A stretch of 64,000 nucleotides of DNA from Clostridia bacterium (GTDB taxonomy: Bacteria > Bacillota > Clostridia > Lachnospirales > Lachnospiraceae): contig QKJQ01000012.1 of NCBI GenBank assembly GCA_003249225.1, positions 1 to 64,000 on the forward strand. The letters are read 5' to 3'. The translations under genes were made by a program, and so were the position numbers. How positions within the stretch are numbered: the stretch's first letter is position 1; every line of letters starts with the position of its first letter. Below are positions 46,457-53,551 of the stretch, one piece after another. The notes under the pieces were generated by a model that saw nothing but the letters and a program-made list of their open reading frames with translations, made no database searches and had not been told where the DNA came from.

Positions 46457-46930
46457 TCACAATATCTGTTTAATTGCTGAATCAATTGATTCAGGAGTTT
46501 TTGTTGGTGCAAAACGATGGACTACTTTTCCGTTACGGTCGACCAGAAATTTTGTAAAGTTCCATTTAATTTTCTTTCCCATCAGACCACCTTGTTGGTT
46601 TTTCAGATAGGTATACAGCAAAGCTTCATTCTTACCATTCACATCGATCTTGGCGAACTGTTCGAAGGTAATACCGAAGCGTCCGGTGCAAAAACTTGCA
46701 ATTTCTTCGTTGCTTCCCGGTGCTTGATTTGCGAACTGGTTACAGGGAAAATCAAGAATCTCAAAACCCTGCTCGTTATATTTTTTATAGAGTTTCTGAA
46801 GCCCGTCATACTGTGGAGTGAAGCCGCATCCCGTTGCTGTATTCACAACCAGCAGGACTTTTCCTTTGTATTTATCGAGTGCAACTTCCTGTCCATGTCC
46901 GTCTCTTACTTTAAAATCATAAATACTCAT
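46457..46930 (-). CDS. glutathione peroxidase (Cys type), shorter paralogue
   Basis: This 157-residue protein has the same triad as its neighbour: Cys in NTATGCGFTPQYDGL, Gln in FPCNQFANQAPG, Trp in KWNFTKF. It lacks the 24-residue segment the neighbour has before KWNF (around HTLTPILESMLDRDHPD). It is the first gene of the pair, behind a consensus promoter. The two differ enough that the duplication is old. Confidence 0.95.
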   Translation of the reverse strand: MSIYDFKVRDGHGQEVALDKYKGKVLLVVNTATGCGFTPQYDGLQKLYKKYNEQGFEILDFPCNQFANQAPGSNEEIASFCTGRFGITFEQFAKIDVNGKNEALLYTYLKNQQGGLMGKKIKWNFTKFLVDRNGKVVHRFAPTKTPESIDSAIKQIL

Positions 46931-46992
46931 GAATAAATACTTCCTTTCGTCAAATAGTGCTTAATTAAATTGCGCACAATGCTTATGGACAT

Positions 46993-47021
46993 ATATTACT
47001 TCATCACTGACTATTTGTCAA
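46993..47021 (-). promoter_or_regulatory. promoter of the peroxidase pair
   Basis: On the minus strand, TTGACA (47021-47016), 17-bp spacer, TAATAT (46998-46993), about 65 bp before the first start. Confidence 0.85.
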
Positions 47022-47102
47022 GTTGTAAAACCAAAATGAGTGTGAACCTGACTAAAATAACGCAATAAAGCTTATCTGTCGTTTGTTACTTCCCATGTAG
47101 CT

Positions 47103-47206
47103 AACTCCGCCAACGTATGTATGACTAAAACTCCGCCAACGTATGTCGACTAAAAATTCATCAACGTATGTATGACTAAAAATCCGTCAACATATGTTGA
47201 CGGATT
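47103..47206. repeat. four 25-26-bp tandem units ending in a perfect palindrome
   Basis: Units share the core CCGYCAAC-ATATG / YCAACGTATG and start near 47105, 47131, 47156 and 47182. The last is a perfect 26-bp inverted repeat (47181-47206) whose central 20 bp are CCGTCAACATATGTTGACGG. It overlaps the -35 box of the downstream promoter, so the array looks like an operator cluster. Upstream, 46931-47102 holds only the peroxidase promoter. Confidence 0.85.
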
Positions 47207-47225
47207 GGCAACTTCGTGATACAAC
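47197..47225 (+). promoter_or_regulatory. promoter of the D-2-hydroxyacid dehydrogenase gene, inside the palindrome
   Basis: TTGACG (47197-47202, part of the palindrome), 17-bp spacer, TACAAC (47220-47225). A protein on the palindrome would cover the -35 box. Confidence 0.6.
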
Positions 47226-47263
47226 TATAAAAACAGGGTAATGCTTTGGAAGGGCGGTAAAAA

Positions 47264-48247
47264 ATGAAGATTTATGCTTTTGAAGTTAGAGATGATGAAA
47301 TAGAATATTTTGCTGAGTTAAAAAAGATGTATGATCTGGATCTTGAATTAATAGGAACAGCACTTGACAGGGAGACCATCAAGACACTGGTACCCGGTTC
47401 TGCCGTTAGTATTCTGGGACTGAAGGAATATAAAAAAGAAGAATTGGATTTGCTTAAAAGCAGAGACGTTCGCTATATGTCAACGAGAACGATAGGGTAT
47501 AATCATATCGATACTGCCTATGCGAAAGAAATTGGAATTCATGTCTGTAATGCGAATTATGCACCAAATGGGGTTGCGGATTATACAGTCATGATGATCT
47601 TATTATGTCTTAGAAATTATAAGCAGGCTTTGTGGAGAGCAAATGTGAATGACTATTCACTGAATGGCTTGATCGGAAAGGATGTAAAAGACCTTACCGT
47701 TGGAATACTGGGAACCGGAAAGATAGGAGCTGCTGTAATCAGAAATCTTTCAGGATTTGGGTGTAAAATTATCGCTTATGATAAATATGAGAATGAAAGC
47801 ATCAAAGATATTGCGATGTACGTGTCCTTTGATGAGCTGCTTGAAAGCAGCGATGTGATATCATTGCATATGCCGCTTTTGCCAGAAACCTATCATATCA
47901 TAAATCAAGAGACGATACAGAAGATGAAGAAGGGCGTTATTCTTATTAATTGCGCAAGAGGTTCCCTGATGGATATTGAGAGCCTGATCAACAACATTGA
48001 AACAGAACAAATCGGAGCCCTTGGTCTTGACTGCATCGAAACAGAAGAGAATATTGTGCATAAAGACAGAAGAACAGAGATCTTTTCGAACAGGGAAATG
48101 GCGTACCTGAGACAGTTCAAGAATGTTATTCATACGCAGCACATGGCTTTTTATACGGAAAGCGCAGTGAAGAGTATGGTCACTTGTGGTATAAACGGTC
48201 TTCTTGATATGGCAGAAAAAGGAACCTGTGATACACAGATCTGCTGA
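47264..48247 (+). CDS. D-isomer-specific 2-hydroxyacid dehydrogenase (D-lactate dehydrogenase/VanH-like)
   Basis: The 327-residue NAD-dependent enzyme has a Rossmann loop TVGILGTGKIGAAV (near 146-159) and the catalytic Arg in NCARGSL (near 228), Glu in DCIETEE (near 253) and His in HTQHMAFYT (near 290). It is closest in layout to D-LDH and VanH, which reduce pyruvate to D-lactate. No D-Ala-D-Lac ligase adjoins it, so vancomycin resistance is not indicated. It may be a fermentative or redox-balancing enzyme, with L-LDH 1.9 kb away. Confidence 0.9.
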   Translation: MKIYAFEVRDDEIEYFAELKKMYDLDLELIGTALDRETIKTLVPGSAVSILGLKEYKKEELDLLKSRDVRYMSTRTIGYNHIDTAYAKEIGIHVCNANYAPNGVADYTVMMILLCLRNYKQALWRANVNDYSLNGLIGKDVKDLTVGILGTGKIGAAVIRNLSGFGCKIIAYDKYENESIKDIAMYVSFDELLESSDVISLHMPLLPETYHIINQETIQKMKKGVILINCARGSLMDIESLINNIETEQIGALGLDCIETEENIVHKDRRTEIFSNREMAYLRQFKNVIHTQHMAFYTESAVKSMVTCGINGLLDMAEKGTCDTQIC

Positions 48248-48252
48248 TCTTA

Positions 48253-49659
48253 TTAAATGGCTTCGCAATCGGGGCTGCAAATGTTCTTTATACATTCATA
48301 CTTATCAATCAGTTCACGGCGGTCAGCTACTTCAAGCTTTTTGTAAATGCTGCGATTGTGAGTTTTTAGCGTGCTTTTCGCAATGAAAAGCACGTCGCAG
48401 ATTTCTTTGTCACTTTTACCGCTCATCAGAAAAAGAAAGACCTCATATTCTCGTTTCGTTACTAGTTTTTTTATCTCGGATAAAATCGTATCGGGTGAAT
48501 CAGAAGGTGTTACGATTAACGAGTCCATCAGAAAATCATTGCCTGTCAGAAAATTTGTAAGTTTTATGTTCAGAGGTATTACGATCAGGGAACAAAGAAC
48601 AATGAATAAAAGACCAAAAATCGATACGAGATGTTTGCCGGATATCGTCAGAAGAAACTGACCGATCAGACTTCCGATGAAGACACCAAAAACATTTATA
48701 GCAAGTCCCAGACCTAGCAACATGGACGGATTACGTACCAGCTCGAAGTTTTCGAACATGACGCCCCACCAGAAGATGTCATAGATGCCGCAAGCGAAAA
48801 GCATGAGCGTGCATATAAGAAGGAAAGTCAGCGGGGTTGAGGGCAGCAAAGCAAATAGAACAAAAGATAATGCCCATAACAAAAGACCAATATGAAAGAA
48901 CCGGAACTTAATTTTACCGGAGAGGAATGACAAGATCAAGATGGCGATTATATAGGGAATGTTCGTGTAAATACTTGTGAGGAGCTCAAACTCACCGAAA
49001 TAAGGATAGATGACACTGAACATGATTCCTGAATTAATGGTTATAATAAATATAAAAAGATAGAAGATAGAAAAGCTTTTCAAAGATAACTTTTTTATTA
49101 TAGGTGTTTTTCGAGGTGCTGCCATAAATGGGACACTGAATCGTAAAAGAAAGATTCCGAAGGCAAAAAGCAGTTCAATTATGATAAAAGCATAAACAGC
49201 CGGAAGAATACTGGACAGGATATCGGCAAGGATAAGAATCAGGTTGCCGAGGATAAGAATAAAAGCAGCAGCCTGTGTACGTCTCTTGTAGGGTATGACC
49301 TCCTGCAGAAATGGTGCATGACCTGATATTTCTATTCCCATAAGAAATGAAACAAAGGGAAGTACAACAGCAATAACAGAAGCAGGCAAAAACGGAATAA
49401 GGATGCTGAGAAAAAAAGACAATACTAGAAGAAGCAAAAGAACTTTTTTTAGATTGGAAACTTTACCAGCCAGTATACCTCCACAGAAAAGACCGGCAGC
49501 ATGAAAAAGCACAGAGAGCAGGTTTAGAAGTGACTCATTTACACCATAGTCTCCGGCTAAAGCAAAAAACACAGGACCTTCATATGGAAAGGACATGATC
49601 CAGCCAAAAAGTATGGATATTCCTATGATCAGCAGCAATAATTTCTTTTTTTTTGTCAT
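48253..49659 (-). CDS. 12-TM MFS-like membrane protein fused to a LuxR-type DNA-binding domain
   Basis: In this 468-residue protein, residues about 8-385 contain twelve hydrophobic helices in an MFS-like layout. The C-terminus (about 405-460) is a LuxR/GerE helix-turn-helix: LTKREYEVFLFLMSGKSDKEI-like and IAKSTLKTHNRSIYKKLEV, the recognition helix. It is thus a predicted membrane-embedded transcription factor, an architecture best known from Coriobacteria (Eggerthella/Slackia) and rare in Lachnospiraceae to my knowledge. No ligand or kinase domain is seen. It sits between the two lactate dehydrogenase genes, convergent with the D-type, which suggests them as targets. Confidence 0.9.
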   Translation of the reverse strand: MTKKKKLLLLIIGISILFGWIMSFPYEGPVFFALAGDYGVNESLLNLLSVLFHAAGLFCGGILAGKVSNLKKVLLLLLVLSFFLSILIPFLPASVIAVVLPFVSFLMGIEISGHAPFLQEVIPYKRRTQAAAFILILGNLILILADILSSILPAVYAFIIIELLFAFGIFLLRFSVPFMAAPRKTPIIKKLSLKSFSIFYLFIFIITINSGIMFSVIYPYFGEFELLTSIYTNIPYIIAILILSFLSGKIKFRFFHIGLLLWALSFVLFALLPSTPLTFLLICTLMLFACGIYDIFWWGVMFENFELVRNPSMLLGLGLAINVFGVFIGSLIGQFLLTISGKHLVSIFGLLFIVLCSLIVIPLNIKLTNFLTGNDFLMDSLIVTPSDSPDTILSEIKKLVTKREYEVFLFLMSGKSDKEICDVLFIAKSTLKTHNRSIYKKLEVADRRELIDKYECIKNICSPDCEAI

Positions 49660-49702
49660 TTAGGTACCAGTCCTTTCAAAACGCAGCAATGTTGTTATTA
49701 AA

Positions 49703-49731
49703 ATGATAGTATATATATAATTTACTGTCAA
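49703..49731 (-). promoter_or_regulatory. promoter of the MFS-LuxR gene
   Basis: On the minus strand, TTGACA (49731-49726), 17-bp spacer, TATCAT (49708-49703), about 44 bp before the start codon. Confidence 0.8.
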
Positions 49732-49828
49732 ACATTTATAAATAAATGGTAAAACTTAACGGAAAAGTAATACGAATTCTTCCTTGTATATAATCTGTTC
49801 CTTCGTTACAATGTAAGTATACAGCTAT

Positions 49829-49890
49829 GTGCTTTCAGGCTTATCAATACGCATACACATCTTTTTGGAAGCGAAAGCCTATGAAAGCAC
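49829..49890. other. long inverted repeat in the 460-bp gap before L-LDH
   Basis: GTGCTTTCA-GGCTT (49829-49842) pairs with AAGCCTATGAAAGCAC (49875-49890) with a 2-nt bulge and a 32-nt loop. It would lie in a long 5' leader of ldh if transcription starts near the TATAAT at about 49790. The rest of the gap has no convincing gene. Confidence 0.55.
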
Positions 49891-50120
49891 TGGGAGGCAG
49901 GAAATCGCAGGAACTTCTTGTTACGCTGCTTCAGACCGTAAAGTTCTGAGAAAAAATCCACTGGAAGATATATAACATTGGAACAGCCCGTTATGATCAT
50001 GAAAGGAACATGACTTAGTACGGAAACAAAATTCAAAAAGATACATGGAGCAGATGAAATACTGGATGCATTATAAAAATCTGTAAGAATAGTAAAAAGG
50101 CGGCGAAAGGAGATAGGGTT

Positions 50121-51068
50121 ATGATAATCAAAAAATCTAAAATAGCAATCGTTGGATGCGGCCTGGTCGGTTCATCCACTGCATTTTGCCTTGTTACACA
50201 GGGTGTTTGTGATGAGATACTTATGATTGATATAAATCAGGAAAAAGCACTGGGTGAGGTACTGGACCTACGAGATACGATAAAATACCTTGACAGGAAT
50301 GTTAAGGTCAGAACCGGAACTTACGAAGACTGCAGTGATGTTGATATTATTATCATTACAGCAGGAGCACCGCCAAAACCCGGACAGACGAGACTGGATA
50401 CGCTTGAAATCAGTGCAAGGATAGCCGGAAGCATAGTTGAACCGGTAATGCAAAGCGGTTTTGACGGTATATTTCTGGTCGTATCAAATCCAGTGGATAT
50501 GATCGCACATTATGTATATAAAAAGTCAGGTCTGCCAAAACAACAGGTCATTGGGACTGGCACTGCACTCGATACGGCAAGACTGCAGAACCTGATAGCG
50601 GAGATGGTCTCTGTGGACCCAAGAAGTGTATATGCGTACTCACTGGGAGAGCATGGGGATTCTCAGATGGTGCCATGGTCGACAGTCACCATAGCAGGCA
50701 AATCATTGTTCGATGTTATCGAGGACAACAAAGAAATGGTCGGTGATGTCGATCTGGATGCTCTTGTAGAAAAGACAGCCAGAGAAGGCTGGGAAATCTA
50801 TCAACGAAAAGGAACTACATATTATGGGATTGCGGCAGCCTGCGCAGGCATCTGCAAGACAATCCTTTACGATGAGAATAAGATCATTCCGGTATCAACG
50901 TTACTGGAAGGTGAGTATGGTGAAAGTGATGTGTTTGCAGGGGTACCGGTAATCTTGAACCGACATGGCGCTACGGATGTGCTCGAAATCCACATGACAG
51001 CGGAAGAACTGAAACATTTTCAGGCTTCTATTCAGGTAATACGTGATGCTACCGCAAAAATCCTGTAA
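50121..51068 (+). CDS. ldh: L-lactate dehydrogenase
   Basis: The 315-residue NAD-dependent enzyme has the Rossmann loop IAIVGCGLVGSS (8-19), the GQTR motif with Gln (pyruvate, not oxaloacetate, preference) near 95, SNPVD near 123, and the proton-relay His in GEHGDSQ near 178. It regenerates NAD+ by reducing pyruvate. AAAGGAG precedes the ATG. It is monocistronic with its own terminator; a long leader with an inverted repeat precedes it. MDH is the alternative but the Gln argues against it. Confidence 0.93.
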   Translation: MIIKKSKIAIVGCGLVGSSTAFCLVTQGVCDEILMIDINQEKALGEVLDLRDTIKYLDRNVKVRTGTYEDCSDVDIIIITAGAPPKPGQTRLDTLEISARIAGSIVEPVMQSGFDGIFLVVSNPVDMIAHYVYKKSGLPKQQVIGTGTALDTARLQNLIAEMVSVDPRSVYAYSLGEHGDSQMVPWSTVTIAGKSLFDVIEDNKEMVGDVDLDALVEKTAREGWEIYQRKGTTYYGIAAACAGICKTILYDENKIIPVSTLLEGEYGESDVFAGVPVILNRHGATDVLEIHMTAEELKHFQASIQVIRDATAKIL

Positions 51069-51092
51069 ACACAGATGCAGACCGTTCTATAG

Positions 51093-51122
51093 AGAGTGTC
51101 GGAAGATAAGACACTCTTTTTT
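51093..51122 (+). terminator. terminator of ldh
   Basis: AGAGTGTC and GACACTCT with a 9-nt loop, followed by T residues. Confidence 0.92.
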
Positions 51123-51135
51123 GTAAGTTGTTGTA

Positions 51136-51164
51136 TTTACAAATGGTCCGTAAATGGATACAAT
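51136..51164 (+). promoter_or_regulatory. promoter of trmO
   Basis: TTTACA, 17-bp spacer, TACAAT, 48 bp before the start. Confidence 0.7.
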
Positions 51165-51211
51165 TTAGAAAAAGACTCTGCTTTTTTGAGGCTTTCCTGT
51201 GAGGCGATTCC

Positions 51212-51928
51212 ATGAGCAATGATGAAAAATTTGATAAGATAAATCAATCACTGGAAATAGTAGCAAGAATACATACTGTGTTTCCGACGAAATTTGGGAT
51301 TCCAAGACAAAGCAATCTTGTTGACGCATTGGAAGCAATGATTGTATTTGAGCCGGAATATAGGAACCCGGAGGCGCTCAGAGGAATCGAAGATTATACC
51401 TATCTTTGGCTGTTATGGGGATTTTCTGAGAATAAAAGAACGGACTGGACGCCGACAGTACGTCCGCCACGGCTTGGTGGTAATAAGCGAATGGGGGTAT
51501 TCGCCACAAGATCACCATACCGTCCGAATCGTATCGGTCTTTCCTCAGTGCGATTGGTTTCAGTTGAAGAGCATCCTGAATATGGGAGGATTTTAAACGT
51601 TGCCGGAGCAGACTTAATGGATGGGACTCCAATTTATGATATTAAACCTTATCTGACTTATACGGACTCTCATCCGGATGCAAAGAATGGGTTTGCGGGC
51701 GATACTGCCGATTATGAACTAAAGGTACTTTGTTCCCAGGAATTAATGGATAAGATACCAGAACGGATGCAAGCAGCATTATTACAGATTTTGTCACAAG
51801 ACCCAAGACCATCGTATCAAAACGATCCGATGCGGGTGTACGGGTTCTTTTTTGGCGAATTTGAGATTTTATTCAATGTAAACAACGGTGTTTTGACGGT
51901 ACAGAATATTAAGGACAAAGAGCAGTAA
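51212..51928 (+). CDS. trmO: tRNA (N6-threonylcarbamoyladenosine37-N6)-methyltransferase TrmO
   Basis: The 238-residue SAM-dependent enzyme of the TsaA/YaeB/TrmO family has IARIHT-like VARIHTVFPTKFGIPRQ near 17-33, YLWLLWGFS near 65, and the core GVFATRSPYRPNRIGLSSVRL (near 97-117), the hallmark beta-barrel segment. It ends with YDIKPYLTYTDSHPDA. It methylates t6A37 in tRNA-Thr. It is the first gene before the fucosidase/mannosidase pair, but the 107-bp gap suggests this is chance neighbourhood. Confidence 0.92.
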   Translation: MSNDEKFDKINQSLEIVARIHTVFPTKFGIPRQSNLVDALEAMIVFEPEYRNPEALRGIEDYTYLWLLWGFSENKRTDWTPTVRPPRLGGNKRMGVFATRSPYRPNRIGLSSVRLVSVEEHPEYGRILNVAGADLMDGTPIYDIKPYLTYTDSHPDAKNGFAGDTADYELKVLCSQELMDKIPERMQAALLQILSQDPRPSYQNDPMRVYGFFFGEFEILFNVNNGVLTVQNIKDKEQ

Positions 51929-52035
51929 GCTGCGCTTACAGCAGATACTGAGAGAATCATGAATAAAGAATAAGAGCAGGAAGAAATAGAAGAAGGAAGA
52001 AATAGAAGAAGGAAGATGTGGGGAGGGTTTTTCGT

Positions 52036-53508
52036 ATGGACAGAAAAGCGTATAAGGAAGAAATCGAGCGTATAATTATGAAGGGACCTTTCCAGGCCAC
52101 CTGGGATTCGCTTGGTGAAATAAAAGTGCCGGAGTGGTATCAGAAAGCAAAGTTTGGAATTTTTATACATTGGGGTGTTTATTCTGTTCCGGCTTTTGGC
52201 AGTGAATGGTATTCCAGAAATATGTATATAAAAGGGTCGCAGGAGTATGAACATCATCTTGCTGCCTATGGTGCTCCTAAAGATTTTGGCTACAAGGATT
52301 TCATACCGATGTTCAAGGCAGAGAATTTTGATCCGGGTGTCTGGGCAGATCTCTTTCAGAAAGCAGGTGCAAAATATGTTGTGCCTGTAGCAGAACATCA
52401 TGATGGCTTTCAGATGTATGCAAGTGAATTATCGGAATTCAACGCAGCCAATATGGGACCAAAACGTGACATTGTGGGAGAACTGAAGAAAGCATGCAAT
52501 GAACGCGGAATTGAAGTAGGAGCATCTTCTCACCGTGTTGAACACTGGTTCTTTATGGGACATGGAAAAGAATTTGACAGTGACATCAAGGAACCGATGC
52601 AGTTGGGCGATTTTTACTGGCCGGCCATGCCGGAAGCGGATCATCATGATCTTGATTCAGAACCTTGTCCGACGGAGGAATTCTTAGAGGACTGGCTGCT
52701 TCGCACCTGTGAGATCGTTGATCGTTTTCATCCGAAGCTTGTATATTTTGACTGGTGGATCCAGCACTCATCAGTGAAGCCATACCTAAAAAAGTTTGCT
52801 GCATATTATTATAATCGAGCTGCGGAATGGAAGAGCGATGCTGTCATTAATTACAAGCATGATGCTTTTGTGTTTGGTACAGCTGTCCCTGATGTGGAGC
52901 GTGGACAATTTGCAGAGATCAAACCATTTTTCTGGCAGACCGATACGGCAGTTGCTAGAAATTCATGGTGTTATACAGAGAATAACTCCTATAAGAGCGC
53001 CACAGAAATCATCTGCATGTTCGTTGATATCATCAGTAAAAACGGATGTCTTTTGCTCAATATCGGACCAAGAGCAGATGGTACCATACCAAAAGAAGAC
53101 GAGAGGATACTTCTTGAGATTGGTGAGTGGATGAAAAAGAATGAAGAGGCTATCTATGGAACGTATCCTTATCGCGAGTCGGGAGAAGGACCGACGGTTG
53201 TCGAGGAGGGGCAGTTTACAGACAAAACAGCAACAAAGTATACAGAGCAGGACATTCGTTTTACCAGAAAAGGGGGCAGTTTGTATGCCTTTGCACTTGT
53301 TCCTCCAAAGAACGGTATGCTTTCCATAACAACGCTTGCAAAAAAAGATGCAAGTCACAAAGCCAATTTCAGCGGTAAGATAAGACGGATCAGCCTGCTT
53401 GAGACACAAGAAGAGACAAGTTTTGAGAGAACCGGTGAGGCTGTGCACATAAAGTTTACGCCAGTTGAAACGAACCATCCGATTGTATTTAAAATAGAAA
53501 TGGAATAA
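52036..53508 (+). CDS. GH29 alpha-L-fucosidase
   Basis: The 490-residue enzyme releases L-fucose from glycans. It shows WYQKAKFGIFIHWGVYSVPAF (about 30-50), EHHDGF (about 119-124; conserved His pair) and VYFDWW (about 235-240), containing the nucleophile Asp. A C-terminal beta-sandwich follows after about 360. There is no signal peptide, so it acts inside on imported oligosaccharides. The ATG at 52036 lies after GGGAGGG; the GTG at 52018 overlaps that site. The GH38 mannosidase begins 43 bp later, making an N-glycan or mucin-fragment trimming pair; the released fucose can enter FucI. Confidence 0.95.
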   Translation: MDRKAYKEEIERIIMKGPFQATWDSLGEIKVPEWYQKAKFGIFIHWGVYSVPAFGSEWYSRNMYIKGSQEYEHHLAAYGAPKDFGYKDFIPMFKAENFDPGVWADLFQKAGAKYVVPVAEHHDGFQMYASELSEFNAANMGPKRDIVGELKKACNERGIEVGASSHRVEHWFFMGHGKEFDSDIKEPMQLGDFYWPAMPEADHHDLDSEPCPTEEFLEDWLLRTCEIVDRFHPKLVYFDWWIQHSSVKPYLKKFAAYYYNRAAEWKSDAVINYKHDAFVFGTAVPDVERGQFAEIKPFFWQTDTAVARNSWCYTENNSYKSATEIICMFVDIISKNGCLLLNIGPRADGTIPKEDERILLEIGEWMKKNEEAIYGTYPYRESGEGPTVVEEGQFTDKTATKYTEQDIRFTRKGGSLYAFALVPPKNGMLSITTLAKKDASHKANFSGKIRRISLLETQEETSFERTGEAVHIKFTPVETNHPIVFKIEME

Positions 53509-53551
53509 CTCCTGTTCTGTGTCAGACAGTGAGAAGGAAAGAGAGGATTTT

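Noticed and set aside
47103-47206. CRISPR-like spacing of 25-26-bp repeats
   Set aside because: Units are contiguous with no unique spacers and the last is a palindrome on a promoter; no cas gene is near.
47181-47206. Rex (redox repressor) operator at the D-lactate dehydrogenase promoter
   Set aside because: Rex sites follow TTGTGAA-N4-TTCACAA; the palindrome core CCGTCAACATATGTTGACGG does not match.
47264-48247. VanH of a vancomycin-resistance cluster
   Set aside because: No D-Ala-D-Lac ligase or VanX gene adjoins; the enzyme is better taken as a general D-2-hydroxyacid dehydrogenase.
49806-50036. Minus-strand 76-codon ORF before ldh
   Set aside because: No ribosome site, Cys/Leu/Val-rich composition typical of a chance frame, and it overlaps the inverted repeat.
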